A DNA stretch of 64,000 bases from Coriobacteriia bacterium. GTDB lineage: Bacteria > Actinomycetota > Coriobacteriia > Anaerosomatales > Anaerosomataceae. Position numbers and translations under genes: made by a program. Where the stretch lies: contig JAUSBK010000009.1 of the NCBI GenBank assembly GCA_030652115.1, forward strand, positions 1 to 64,000, written 5' to 3'. Positions within the stretch are counted from its first letter, which is position 1; every line of letters starts with the position of its first letter. Positions 56,232 through 64,000 of this stretch are shown in pieces. A model generated the notes under the pieces. It was not told the origin of the DNA. It saw nothing but the letters and a program-made list of their open reading frames with translations, and searched no databases.

Positions 56232-57362
56232 TCATACCCCGCCGGGTACGTCGTGGGCAGGTGCCACGCGCACGGCGGTCGCCTTGAACAGGGCGATCGT
56301 GTTCGCGCCATGCTCGAGCCCGAGTTCCCGCGAGGATGCGCGAGAAACCGAAGCAGCAAGGCGCAGCCCGTCAGCAATCAGACTCACCCGATCGGTGCTG
56401 CCGCGATGTTCGACCGCAGCCACACGCATCACCAGCTGATTGCGTGCCGAAGACGGCGGCAGCGCCGCATCAGCTCCGAAGAGCGTGATGTCTTCGGGAC
56501 GGATGCCGAGGAGAACGTCGGATCCGGTGGGCAGATCGGTGCGGGCGAACAACACGGCGCCCTCGACCGCGATCTCGGCGATGCCCTCCTCCGTGGCCGC
56601 GATGCGCCCACGGAGCGACCCGTCCATCCCGATGAAGTCAGCGACCCACTCGTCTGTGGGAACACCCATCACGTCGTCCACGCTGCCGCTGCGCACCACG
56701 TGTCCCTCGTTCACGATGCTCACACGGTCGGCGACCACCATCGCCTCGTCCTGGTCGTGCGTGACGTACAGCGCCGTCACGCCCTCGCCCGCCAGAATCT
56801 CCGAGAAGTCACCGACGAGACGTCGCTTGATGAGCGGGTCGAGATACGACAGCGGCTCGTCGAGCAGCAGGATGCGGGGCTCGAGCACGAGCGCCCGCGC
56901 GAGAGCCACGCGCTGGGCCTCGCCGCCCGACAGTCTAAGCGCCGAGGACTTCTGCGTGCCGCCCAGCCCCACGCGCTCGAGCGCGGCCGCCACGCGTTCG
57001 GTGCGCTCGGCCTTCGAGACGCGGCGCAGCGCAAGGCCGTACTCCACGTTCTGCTCGACCGTACCCTTGAAGAGATACGGGTTCTGGAAGACGGCTGCCA
57101 TCATCATACGGGCGGGTTTGTCCCCCGCCACGACCTCGCGGCCGTCAAGGAGGATCCTGCCGGACGTTGGCTTCTCCAGAAGTCCCAGAATGCGCAGAAG
57201 CGTTGACTTGCCCGAACCCGACGGTCCGAGCACCACGTGCGACTCGCCGTCACAGAGCTCGAAGTGCCCGACGTCGAGCACGGTGCGCTTTCGGTAGCGC
57301 ATGGTGACGTTCTCCGCGGTGATGATCGGCTGGCCGCCGCAGCGCCGTTGCCTAGCGTTCAT
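56232..57362 (-). CDS. tupC: Tungstate/molybdate ABC transporter ATPase
   Basis: 376 residues. Walker A GPSGSGKSTLLRIL, signature LRLSGGEAQRVALARAL, Walker B ILLLDEPLSYLDP and His-loop YVTHDQDEA. The C-terminal 130 residues are a TOBE/oligonucleotide-binding-like regulatory region with VLLGIRPEDITLF, which in related importers binds oxyanion to stop uptake. Overlaps the permease gene by 11 bases. ATG 57362. Confidence 0.92.
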   Translation of the reverse strand: MNARQRRCGGQPIITAENVTMRYRKRTVLDVGHFELCDGESHVVLGPSGSGKSTLLRILGLLEKPTSGRILLDGREVVAGDKPARMMMAAVFQNPYLFKGTVEQNVEYGLALRRVSKAERTERVAAALERVGLGGTQKSSALRLSGGEAQRVALARALVLEPRILLLDEPLSYLDPLIKRRLVGDFSEILAGEGVTALYVTHDQDEAMVVADRVSIVNEGHVVRSGSVDDVMGVPTDEWVADFIGMDGSLRGRIAATEEGIAEIAVEGAVLFARTDLPTGSDVLLGIRPEDITLFGADAALPPSSARNQLVMRVAAVEHRGSTDRVSLIADGLRLAASVSRASSRELGLEHGANTIALFKATAVRVAPAHDVPGGV

Positions 57363-58086
57363 AGCGCCCACCCGACTGCTGGACGCGCGTGAAACCGTTC
57401 ATGATGACGAAAGCGATGCCGATCAGGATGAGTCCGAGACCGAGGGCAAGCCCGAAATGTCCCTGACCGGTCTCCAGTTGGATCGCGGTGGTCATCACGC
57501 GCGTCTGTCCCTCGATGTTGCCGCCGACCATGCTGACGGCGCCAACCTCCGAGATGATGCCGCCGAAGCCGGCCGCGATCGCCGCCATCACGCCCCACCG
57601 CGCCTCTTTGATGGTGAGCGCCGCCTCGTGAAGTCGGGACGCGCCCAGTGATCGCGCCTGCAGGCGAAGCTCCGCGGGAACAGACCCTACTGCCGCAAGC
57701 GTCACGCCGGTCACAATCGGCGTGGAGATGATGACCTGCGCCATCACCATCGCGGGCACCGTGTACAGGATCCGGGGCATGATTCCGCCGGTCAGACTGA
57801 GATAGGCATCGTACAGCGGTCCGCTTCGTGAGATGAGCATGTAGACGACGAGCCCTACCACCACCGGTGGCAGCCCCATCCCGGTGTTGACCAGTGCGAT
57901 GATCAGTCCCCGCCCCGGGAACCGGCGCGAGCCGATCACGTAGCCTGCCGGGATGGCGATCGCCATCGCAAGGAGCAGGGACACGCCAGACACGCGCAGG
58001 GAGAGCCCGATGATCTCGAACGTCCCTGCGTCTCCGCCGAAGAGCAGTCCGACCGCCTCGGCGATCGCATTCCAGAAGATCTCCAT
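57352..58086 (-). CDS. tupB: Tungstate ABC transporter permease
   Basis: 244 residues, six membrane helices. The ABC-coupling loop reads EARWGVMAAIAAGFGGIISEVGA. This short permease with the cytoplasmic EAA motif is typical of TupB. AGGGG lies 4 bases before ATG 58086. Confidence 0.92.
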   Translation of the reverse strand: MEIFWNAIAEAVGLLFGGDAGTFEIIGLSLRVSGVSLLLAMAIAIPAGYVIGSRRFPGRGLIIALVNTGMGLPPVVVGLVVYMLISRSGPLYDAYLSLTGGIMPRILYTVPAMVMAQVIISTPIVTGVTLAAVGSVPAELRLQARSLGASRLHEAALTIKEARWGVMAAIAAGFGGIISEVGAVSMVGGNIEGQTRVMTTAIQLETGQGHFGLALGLGLILIGIAFVIMNGFTRVQQSGGRYER

Positions 58087-58105
58087 CTCGCCCCTCAATC
58101 ACACG

Positions 58106-58135
58106 CGGGGCGTCGCCGCATGCGGCGACGCCCCG
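58106..58135 (-). repeat. Perfect 30-base palindrome between tupA and tupB
   Basis: CGGGGCGTCGCCGCA is followed at once by its exact reverse complement. It stands 26 bases after the tupA stop and 20 bases before the tupB start. As RNA it makes a 13-base-pair hairpin, fit to end or reduce transcription past tupA, or to protect the tupA message so that binding protein outnumbers membrane subunits. Confidence 0.75.
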
Positions 58136-58160
58136 TCGATGAGCGGTTCAACAAACGCCG

Positions 58161-59042
58161 CTACTGCGCGTTCGGGAAGAAGAGCGGCTCCCCGAACTCC
58201 TCCACGCCGTACTCGGCGATGACGGCCTGGCCCTCTTCGCTCGTGATCCAGTCGGCGAAGGCCTGCGCGCCCTCCATGTTGGTGGCGTCGGTGACCGGGA
58301 TGACACCGTACTGGTTGAACAGGGCCGTGTCGCCCTCGACGAGGATCTCGAGGCCGAGTGAATCCCGCATGTTGTAGTACGTCGCACGGTCGGTGAGCGT
58401 GTACCCGCCCATTTCCGAGGCCATCGTGAGGCAGTCACCCATGCCCTTGCCAGCAGAGATGTACCATGCGCCGGCTGGCGTGATGGCGGCCTTGGTCCAC
58501 AGGGCCTTCTCGGCCGTGTGCGTTCCCGACTCATCACCGCGGGAGATGAACGAGGCGCCGGCGGCGGACAGCTTCGTGAGTGCCTCAGCAGCCGTCGCGG
58601 TCCCCTTGAGACCCGCCGGATCGGCAGCGGGACCTACGATGATGAAGTCGTTGTACATGACGTCCTTGCGCTCGGTACCGTAACCGTCGGCCACGAACGT
58701 CTCTTCCTTGGCTTTCGCGTGGACGAGCAGAACGTCGGCGTCCTTGTTCTGGCCGAGTTCAAGCGCCTCGCCAGTACCCTTCGCGATCACGTTGACCTTG
58801 TACTCCGGATAGGCCTCCTCGAATGCCGGGATCAGCACGTCGAAGAGTCCCGAGTCCTGGGTGGACGTGGTCGAGGCGAGGATGAGGTCGGTGGTTTCGA
58901 CCGGTTCCTCAACTACCTCTTCTGTCTCTTCCTCGACTGGCTCCTCTTCGGTCGCGCACGCGGCAAGCGAGAACACCAGCGCGAAGGCGAGAAGAACAGC
59001 GACGAAGCGCCAGACGGCAGTACCCCTCAAGCGGTCGATCAT
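58161..59042 (-). CDS. tupA: Tungstate-binding lipoprotein of the ABC transporter
   Basis: 293 residues. A signal peptide with lipobox SLAACA gives a lipid-anchored Cys near 29, followed by a Glu-rich spacer. The mature protein opens LILASTTSTQDSGLFDVL, with the TTTS-type oxyanion motif of TupA, and later holds FISRGDESGTHTAEK. TupA is highly selective for tungstate. Its leader RNA (59101-59190) probably controls the whole tup-to-DUF3343 transcript. Confidence 0.93.
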   Translation of the reverse strand: MIDRLRGTAVWRFVAVLLAFALVFSLAACATEEEPVEEETEEVVEEPVETTDLILASTTSTQDSGLFDVLIPAFEEAYPEYKVNVIAKGTGEALELGQNKDADVLLVHAKAKEETFVADGYGTERKDVMYNDFIIVGPAADPAGLKGTATAAEALTKLSAAGASFISRGDESGTHTAEKALWTKAAITPAGAWYISAGKGMGDCLTMASEMGGYTLTDRATYYNMRDSLGLEILVEGDTALFNQYGVIPVTDATNMEGAQAFADWITSEEGQAVIAEYGVEEFGEPLFFPNAQ

Positions 59043-59069
59043 GTGTGCTCCTTTCCAAGTACGGGAGGC

Positions 59070-59086
59070 GGACCCGTTTCCGGTCC
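59070..59086 (-). promoter_or_regulatory. GAAA-tetraloop hairpin between the leader RNA and tupA start
   Basis: On the minus strand a GGACC/GGTCC stem with an inner G-C pair, a one-base bulge and a GAAA loop stands 27 bases before the tupA start. AAAGGAG, the ribosome site, follows the hairpin and a pyrimidine-rich stretch. It may be the switching part of the leader. Confidence 0.45.
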
Positions 59087-59100
59087 CACCCTATGGGCCC

Positions 59101-59190
59101 TACTGCCATAACGGCCGCTCTACCGTGACAGGCCTGCAGGGCTCGGAGGCTATGGCCCGCGCATCGGGCGCGGGTTGCTAGGAGGCAGTG
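59101..59190 (-). ncRNA. Structured leader RNA of tupA, candidate Moco/Tuco riboswitch
   Basis: The minus-strand RNA folds as a closed junction. An outer stem CACTGCC (59184-59190) pairs with GGCAGT (59102-59107). Inside are a 7-base-pair hairpin CCCGCGC/GCGCGGG, an arm around GCCTCCGAGCC...GGC, and ACGG/CCGT. Purine-rich joining strands (CCATAG, TTATGGCA) look like ligand-binding segments. Its place before a tungstate importer and Mo-cofactor operon, and a GCCTCCGAGCC core that resembles the Moco motif as I remember it, suggest this riboswitch class. Not confirmed. Confidence 0.5.
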
Positions 59191-59254
59191 TAACGCAACG
59201 CCACAAGGAGCGCGCAAGTCCGAGCGTCAACCGGCACGCGCAGGGCCCGTTCGC

Positions 59255-60367
59255 TCAGCCCTGCTGGGGCCGCGTGGCCAGCGTTATGAGCCTATGCGCG
59301 ACGAGGCCAGCCAGAAAGCCGAACGCCATGTTGGTCAACAGCGCCACCAGCACGGTCACCGCCACCACGGCCATGTCCCTGGCCAGCCTCAGGTGGCGGA
59401 CGAACCTGATGAGCTCGAGTCCCACCATGAACATCATCGCCCCCACGATGGCCTGTGGGAACGCGGCGAACAGCCCCGCGATGGAACCGGCGAAGAAGAG
59501 GCCGAGCACGATCTCGATCGTACCCTCGATGAAGTTCGTCCCGGCCGTGCGGGCACCGTAGAAGTACTGCCCCACGAGCCCGCCTGCCCCGTGGCACATG
59601 GGCATCCCTCCGAAGACCGGCGAGACGAGATTCATCACGCCGTGGCTGAACGCAAGCTTCCGCGGGCTCACGTGCTCATCAGGCCAGTAGCTCGTGATCA
59701 GCGAGGAGGTGGAGATGACCGCGTTCGCCGCAGTGAGCGGCACCTGTGCGAACCCCGCCAGCAGCAGGGTCTCCCATACCTCGGTGGGGGTGAACGTGGC
59801 GATGGATGGCAGGCGGAACTGCACGGGAGCCAGCCCGTCGAAGCCGCCCTGCAACAGCATGATGAGGATCCCGCCACCCACGAGCACGATAGCCGCAGGA
59901 GCGTACCTGTTCTTGCGCAGCGTGAGCACGATGATGACGCCCGCGATGGCCAGCAGCCACGAGGCGGAGCTCAGCTTGATCGCTTCGGCTGCGAGCAAGA
60001 CGCCGAGCGTCACCTGGACTCCCATCACGACCGGCTTCGGCGTGACGCGCGCGATCCACGTGATGGCCCCGGTGGCGGCCAGGAGGAGCCACACGATACC
60101 CATGCCGAACCCGGAAGCGCTGATCATCGAGGGTGTCCAATGCTGCGCGATCGCCACCACCGCGAGCACCTTCATCGGCTCGATCGGCATCGGCAGGCGG
60201 TAGACGAGCCCGGTCGCGATGTTCGCGAGCCCCATCATCACGAGGAAGCCCGCCGGGTCGAGATCGCACACGACGATGTAGCCGATCGCAAGCGGCAGCA
60301 GGGTGCCGAAGTCGCCCATCGAACCGGCGAACTCGCCGAGGCTAAGCTTGATGTCCTGCTTCGGCAT
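59255..60367 (-). CDS. MOT1-type molybdate/sulfate transporter
   Basis: 370 residues, about ten membrane helices. It has the MOT1 signatures SMGDFGTLLPLAIGY, YRLPMPIEPMKVLAVVAI and SPVFGGMPMCHGAGGLVGQY, found in the SulP-related molybdate transporter family. It probably brings in molybdate, complementing the tungstate-selective ABC system downstream. It lies 18 bases after the LysR gene. Confidence 0.9.
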   Translation of the reverse strand: MPKQDIKLSLGEFAGSMGDFGTLLPLAIGYIVVCDLDPAGFLVMMGLANIATGLVYRLPMPIEPMKVLAVVAIAQHWTPSMISASGFGMGIVWLLLAATGAITWIARVTPKPVVMGVQVTLGVLLAAEAIKLSSASWLLAIAGVIIVLTLRKNRYAPAAIVLVGGGILIMLLQGGFDGLAPVQFRLPSIATFTPTEVWETLLLAGFAQVPLTAANAVISTSSLITSYWPDEHVSPRKLAFSHGVMNLVSPVFGGMPMCHGAGGLVGQYFYGARTAGTNFIEGTIEIVLGLFFAGSIAGLFAAFPQAIVGAMMFMVGLELIRFVRHLRLARDMAVVAVTVLVALLTNMAFGFLAGLVAHRLITLATRPQQG

Positions 60368-60385
60368 AGGCGTCGTCTCGCCCGT

Positions 60386-61273
60386 TCACATCTCCACGCG
60401 CAGGTAGTCCGCCAGCGCCGCGCCTGCTCGCACGAGGGTGCGTCGCGGTAGGACGAGAAAGAGCGGACGCGCGACCGGGAAGCCTGCGCCCTTCACCTCG
60501 GCGACAGTGCCGAGGTTGAGCGCCTGGTGCGCCACCTGGAGACTCACGATGCCGAGACCCATGCCGCCTTCGACCGCGCTCACGATCGCCTCGTTCGTGC
60601 CGAGCTCCATGACGACATCGAGATCCGCGGGGTCTACGCCGCCGCGGCGGATGACTTCCTCGACGGCCATACGGGTGCCCGAACCCTGCTCGCGGACGAT
60701 GAAGAGTTCACCGGTGATCTCGCTGAACGAGATCGGGCTGTGCGCTGCGAGCGGATGGTCGGGGGGGCAGATCAGCGTGAGGTCATCGGAGCCCAGCCGC
60801 TCGTAGACGACCCGGGCGCCGTGAACCTCGGCGCCGGTCATCCCCAGGTCGGCCTCGCCGCTCTCCACGTGCGCGACCACATCGGTGCTGTCGTAGACGC
60901 GGAGCGTGACGCCCACTTCGGGATAGAGCTTCAGGAAGCCGCCCAGCAGGCGCGGCAACAGGTACTGTCCAGGCGTCGTGCTCGCGGCCACCGTGAGCCG
61001 ACCGCTGACCGTGCTCGACACGGCGTCGATCGCGCTACGGGCGTCGTCGAGCTCGGCGAGGACCTTGCGCGCGTGAGGCAGCAGCGCGTGGCCGGCCTCG
61101 GTGAGCGCTACCTTGCGATACCCGCGATCGAGCAGGGTCGCGTCGATGTCCGCCTCGAGCGCTTGGACCTGCATCGTCACGGCCGGCTGCGAGATGCCGA
61201 GCATGCGGGCGGCCTCGGAGAAGGAGCCGTGATCCACCACCGCGACGAAGGTCCTGAGCTGGCTGACGTTCAC
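60386..61273 (-). CDS. LysR-family transcriptional regulator of the Mo/W block
   Basis: 295 residues. A winged helix-turn-helix (LRTFVAVVDHGSFSEAARML, then SQPAVTMQVQALE) is followed by a two-lobe ligand-binding domain (LTVAASTTPGQYLLPRLL; GEADLGMTGAEV). The ligand domain resembles the periplasmic oxyanion-binding fold and may sense molybdate, tungstate or sulfate. GTG 61273 has GGAGG 5 bases upstream. It is cotranscribed with the MOT1 transporter. Confidence 0.92.
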   Translation of the reverse strand: MNVSQLRTFVAVVDHGSFSEAARMLGISQPAVTMQVQALEADIDATLLDRGYRKVALTEAGHALLPHARKVLAELDDARSAIDAVSSTVSGRLTVAASTTPGQYLLPRLLGGFLKLYPEVGVTLRVYDSTDVVAHVESGEADLGMTGAEVHGARVVYERLGSDDLTLICPPDHPLAAHSPISFSEITGELFIVREQGSGTRMAVEEVIRRGGVDPADLDVVMELGTNEAIVSAVEGGMGLGIVSLQVAHQALNLGTVAEVKGAGFPVARPLFLVLPRRTLVRAGAALADYLRVEM

Positions 61274-61364
61274 ACGCGCCTCCCGCCGTATAAGCACCCG
61301 TGATATGCATGCTAGCGCAGTGACCGGTGTTTGCCACCGTCCGGCTTGTGGCACACTCCACTAA

Positions 61365-61381
61365 GTGAGAAGCGTTCTCAC
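61365..61381 (+). promoter_or_regulatory. Fur-family operator upstream of the fur-cbiMQO operon
   Basis: GTGAGAA-GCG-TTCTCAC is a perfect inverted repeat with 7-base arms, 21 bases before the regulator's start codon. The TGAGAA...TTCTCA layout is typical of Fur/Zur-type boxes. Confidence 0.68.
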
Positions 61382-61402
61382 CTTGAAGGGTGGCGCGGAA
61401 CA

Positions 61403-61885
61403 GTGCCGAATCGGATGGCGGACAGCACGAGCGCACGAGCGCGAGGCGCGACGCCATCGGCGCGCCCGGACCTCCGTTCGCTGTACGGCACCGCCCGCAT
61501 GAGCCCGCAACGGGCGCTCATCGCCGAAGCGGTCAGCGCGCTCCCCGGAGCCTTCACCGCGGAGGAACTGCACTGCTCCGTGGGGCGCACGGCCCCCGGT
61601 GTGGGACTCGCGACCGTCTACCGCGCGCTGGCCGCCATGCAGGCAGCGGGCTCCATCACCTCGGTCGGCGAGCGCGGCGGCTCGGCGCTTCTGGCTCACT
61701 GCGCCCGGAACGACCATCACCACCATCTCGTGTGCACCGAGTGCGGCGCCGTCGTGGCAATAGACTGCCCGCTCAGCGCGGAGGCGCTCGCGTCGGCCGA
61801 GCACGCCGGCCACCTCGTCACCCGGCACGAGATCACGCTCTACGGGCTCTGCGCGCACTGCCGGACCCGGCGGGAGGACCGTTAG
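61403..61885 (+). CDS. Fur-family metal-responsive repressor
   Basis: 160 residues. A winged helix (SPQRALIAEAVSALPGAFTA; VGLATVYRALAAMQ) is followed by the metal domain HHHHLVCTECGAVVAIDC and a second CxxC (LCAHCR), which forms the structural zinc site. Which metal it reads (Zn, Ni, Co or Fe) is not clear; the downstream ECF transporter suggests Ni, Co or Zn. GTG 61403 has AAGGGTGG 9 bases upstream; ATG 61415 is an alternative. It directly adjoins cbiM. Confidence 0.9.
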   Translation: MPNRMADSTSARARGATPSARPDLRSLYGTARMSPQRALIAEAVSALPGAFTAEELHCSVGRTAPGVGLATVYRALAAMQAAGSITSVGERGGSALLAHCARNDHHHHLVCTECGAVVAIDCPLSAEALASAEHAGHLVTRHEITLYGLCAHCRTRREDR

Positions 61886-62707
61886 ATGTCGCACATCCAC
61901 ATCCCGGACGGCGTGCTCCCCTGGTGGCTGTGGCTCGGCGGCTGGGCGCTCGCATTCGGCCTGCTCGCGGTCGCATCCCGCCGGGCAAAGCAAGCCGAGT
62001 CACGCCGGGCGGTGCCGCTCATCGGGGCCGTCTCCGCGCTCGTGCTCGTTTCGATGGGGAGCGAGATCGTCCCGCTTGCCTACCACATCAACCTCACCGT
62101 GATCGCCGGTGTACTGCTCGGCCCGTGGCTCGGCGCGATATCGGCGTTCATCGTCGTGCTCGTACTGGCGCTGATGGGGCACGGCGGCATCACGGTGGTC
62201 GGGCTCAACACGCTCGTGATCGCGACCGAGATGGCGCTGGGCTGGGCGCTTGTGCGCGGCGGGGCACGCCTGCTCGGGCCGACGCGCATCAGGCCGCTCG
62301 CCGCCGTGGCGACCGTACTGACCCTCGCGATCACCACCACGATGCTCGTCGGCATCGTGGCGCTCGCCGGCACCGGGGCGACCGCGCGCGAGACCGGAGC
62401 GCTCGATGCCGAGACGCTCGAGTTTCGGAACCCGTTCTCCGATGGCGTCATCGCCGTCGGCCTGCTCGGCGAGCACCACGGAGAGACCGAGGATGAGCAC
62501 GCCGAACATGCGGGTGAAGGCGGGCTCTCGGTGGCACGCTTCGCGGCGATCGTGTACACCCTCGGGCCGATCGGGTGGCTGCTCGAGGCGTTGGTGACCG
62601 CAGGCATCCTCGGCTACGTGGCGCGGGTGCGCCCCTCGCTCGTGTTCGGCGAGCCGACCGCCGAAGACCACCACCCCCACTACGGCGACGAACACGGGAG
62701 GCACTAG
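61886..62707 (+). CDS. cbiM: ECF-type metal transporter substrate-specific component, CbiM-like
   Basis: 273 residues, about seven membrane helices. The N-terminus MSHIHIPDGVLP keeps the metal-binding HIPDG element but carries two or three extra residues before it, unlike the usual Met-His start that co-ordinates metal. A His/Glu-rich loop (near 195-210) and a His-rich C-terminus (EDHHPHYGDEHGRH) may also bind metal. No separate cbiN gene follows; the extra C-terminal helices could take its place. The start abuts the regulator's stop. Confidence 0.88.
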   Translation: MSHIHIPDGVLPWWLWLGGWALAFGLLAVASRRAKQAESRRAVPLIGAVSALVLVSMGSEIVPLAYHINLTVIAGVLLGPWLGAISAFIVVLVLALMGHGGITVVGLNTLVIATEMALGWALVRGGARLLGPTRIRPLAAVATVLTLAITTTMLVGIVALAGTGATARETGALDAETLEFRNPFSDGVIAVGLLGEHHGETEDEHAEHAGEGGLSVARFAAIVYTLGPIGWLLEALVTAGILGYVARVRPSLVFGEPTAEDHHPHYGDEHGRH

Positions 62708-63507
62708 TGGACATCACTGCTGTCGACCGCTCGGCCGTGCTCGGCGACACGCTACTCCACCGCGCCGCACCCGCGAGCAAGCTCATCGCCGCCGGCCTGC
62801 TGCTCGGCGCTGTTGTGAGCGTGAATGACCCGCTCGTCGCGGCCGGGCTTGCGCTCTCGCTCACCGGTGCGGCGGCGGCCGTGCGCCTTCCGCTCCGGCA
62901 GATGCTGCCGCTGGCGCTCTACCCGACGCTCTTCGCGCTGGTCTTCGCCTTCGCAGCAGCCCCCGGACCGGTGACCGGCGCGCTCTTCGTCCTCAAGGCG
63001 GTGACCGCCGCGCTCGCAGTGGTGACGCTCATGTTCTCGACCCCCTACCCGCAGGTCTTCGCGCCCATCCAGCGCATCACGCCGACGATCGTCGGCGACG
63101 CCCTGCTGATGACGTACCGATCTCTGTTCATCCTCGCCGAGAAGTTCGGCGACCTGCTGCGCGCCGTGCGTCTGCGCTCGGGCATCTCGGCGCGCCAGCC
63201 GGTGAGAGCGGCGCGCGCGACCGTCCGCGCACTCGGCGGACTGCTGCTTTACTCCTTCGACCTCTCGCAGCGCGAATACGACATCTTGCGTCTGCGCGGC
63301 TACGAGGGCGGGCTGCGCGTGAGCACCCGCCGCAGCGTCGAACCTGCGGCCGACGTCGCAGCCGTGGCGTACGCCGCGATCGTGCTCGCCGTGGTGCTCG
63401 TCTTCCGCACCTTCCCCAACAACCTCGGCGGCTACTCATGGCTCGTGACCGCGGCGGGCACACTCGACCTCGCACTCGGCTTGCTGATCGGACGGAGACG
63501 CGCATGA
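62707..63507 (+). CDS. cbiQ: ECF transporter transmembrane component CbiQ
   Basis: 266 residues, five or six membrane helices. The coupling motif with Ala-Arg-Gly is seen in SQREYDILRLRGYEGG, contacting the ATPase. GTG start overlaps the cbiM stop (TAGTG). It overlaps cbiO by 4 bases. Confidence 0.9.
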   Translation: MDITAVDRSAVLGDTLLHRAAPASKLIAAGLLLGAVVSVNDPLVAAGLALSLTGAAAAVRLPLRQMLPLALYPTLFALVFAFAAAPGPVTGALFVLKAVTAALAVVTLMFSTPYPQVFAPIQRITPTIVGDALLMTYRSLFILAEKFGDLLRAVRLRSGISARQPVRAARATVRALGGLLLYSFDLSQREYDILRLRGYEGGLRVSTRRSVEPAADVAAVAYAAIVLAVVLVFRTFPNNLGGYSWLVTAAGTLDLALGLLIGRRRA

Positions 63508-64000
63508 AGGGGCACATTCACGACCACGGACCGCTTGCAGGGGCCGAGGAGATCGTCCGGATCTCGTGCATCCGCCACACCTACGAGGACGGCACCTCGG
63601 TGCATCTGTGCGGCCTCGACTTCCTCGCGCACACCGGCGCGCGCGTGGCCGTACTCGGCCCGAACGGCTCGGGCAAGACCACGATGCTCTTCCACATCCT
63701 CGGCCTGCTGAAGAGCCAGGAGGGCGAGGTGCGGGTGTTCGGCATGTCCCCCGCCGACGAGTGGACGAGCATCCGCCGACGCATCGGCGTGGTGCTGCAG
63801 AACGTGGACGAGCAGTTGCTCGCTCCCACCGTGATCGACGACGTGGCGTTCTCGCCGCGCCAGTACGGGCTGCCTGAAGGCGAGGCGCTCGACCGGGCGC
63901 ACGTGGCGCTCGGCCTGCTCGGCATCGAGCATCTTGCCGACCGGGTACCGCACAACCTCTCCGGCGGCGAGAAGCGCAAGGTCGCGCTTGCGGGCGCGCT
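63504..64000 (+). CDS. cbiO: ECF transporter ATPase CbiO, N-terminal part (cut by window edge)
   Basis: The visible 165 codons open MKGHIHDHGPLAG and include Walker A GPNGSGKTTMLFHIL, Q-loop VVLQNVDEQLL with the ECF-type DEQ pattern, and the signature NLSGGEKRKVALAGA at the very end. The Walker B and the rest are beyond the window. A His-rich opening (HIHDH) is unusual for an ATPase and may sense metal. Confidence 0.92.
   Translation, partial: MKGHIHDHGPLAGAEEIVRISCIRHTYEDGTSVHLCGLDFLAHTGARVAVLGPNGSGKTTMLFHILGLLKSQEGEVRVFGMSPADEWTSIRRRIGVVLQNVDEQLLAPTVIDDVAFSPRQYGLPEGEALDRAHVALGLLGIEHLADRVPHNLSGGEKRKVALAGA

Overview
The window reads as chromosome of a high-GC, anaerobic, Gram-positive-type bacterium. 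Codons are GC-rich, Shine-Dalgarno sites are strong, GTG and TTG starts are frequent, and genes overlap by 1-20 bases within long one-direction operons. Housekeeping gene order is that of the Bacillus/Clostridium sigH-disA-clpC region. The very high GC, multiheme cytochrome, Rex regulator and large Mo/W cofactor locus fit a deep actinobacterial anaerobe of the Coriobacteriia/OPB41 kind. That placement is inference. No insertion sequence, prophage or CRISPR array was seen. No stretch over 300 bases lacks a gene; the longest gap (about 210 bases, before tupA) holds a structured leader RNA.

Layout. 1-4913: tRNA-Tyr/Thr/Met feeding a truncated tuf, then a small signalling island (cyclic-nucleotide-binding protein, membrane-bound class III nucleotidyl cyclase, two proteins of unknown function), then tRNA-Thr(TGT). 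4958-20291: minus-strand housekeeping run greA-lysS-clpC-radA-disA-yacL-ispD-ispF-gltX-cysE-cysS-rlmB-yacP-sigH, joining c-di-AMP synthesis, isoprenoid precursors, cysteine and tRNA charging. 20453-27175: tatA, rex with its own operator, an M50 protease, MTA phosphorylase, a YhaM-like nuclease, a SAM hydrolase, membrane proteins and tRNA-Pro. 27298-29469: a 24-motif multiheme cytochrome. 29656-38951: RidA, a chemoreceptor, a two-gene operon of ferredoxin plus a candidate selenocysteine protein, transporters, pilT and cell-wall proteins.

39011-47795: complete chemotaxis operon cheR-mcp-cheW-cheY-cheB-cheA-cheC-cheD ending in a GGDEF protein. No flagellar genes are present; with pilT nearby, the output may be type IV pili. 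47889-48926: an L,D-transpeptidase.

48923-61273: molybdenum/tungsten block. A LysR regulator and MOT1-type transporter lead into a riboswitch-like leader, the tungstate ABC transporter tupABC, a MobA-FdhD fusion, moeA, a 73-residue Cys protein, mobB, moaA, moaC, a MOSC protein, mogA, and finally an EF2568-type cysteine desulfurase and a DUF3343 (putative Se/S carrier) protein. The tail suggests selenium or sulfur delivery to molybdoenzymes and fits with the candidate selenoprotein at 31672.

61365-64000: a Fur-family regulator with a perfect operator leads an ECF-type metal transporter (cbiM, cbiQ, truncated cbiO).
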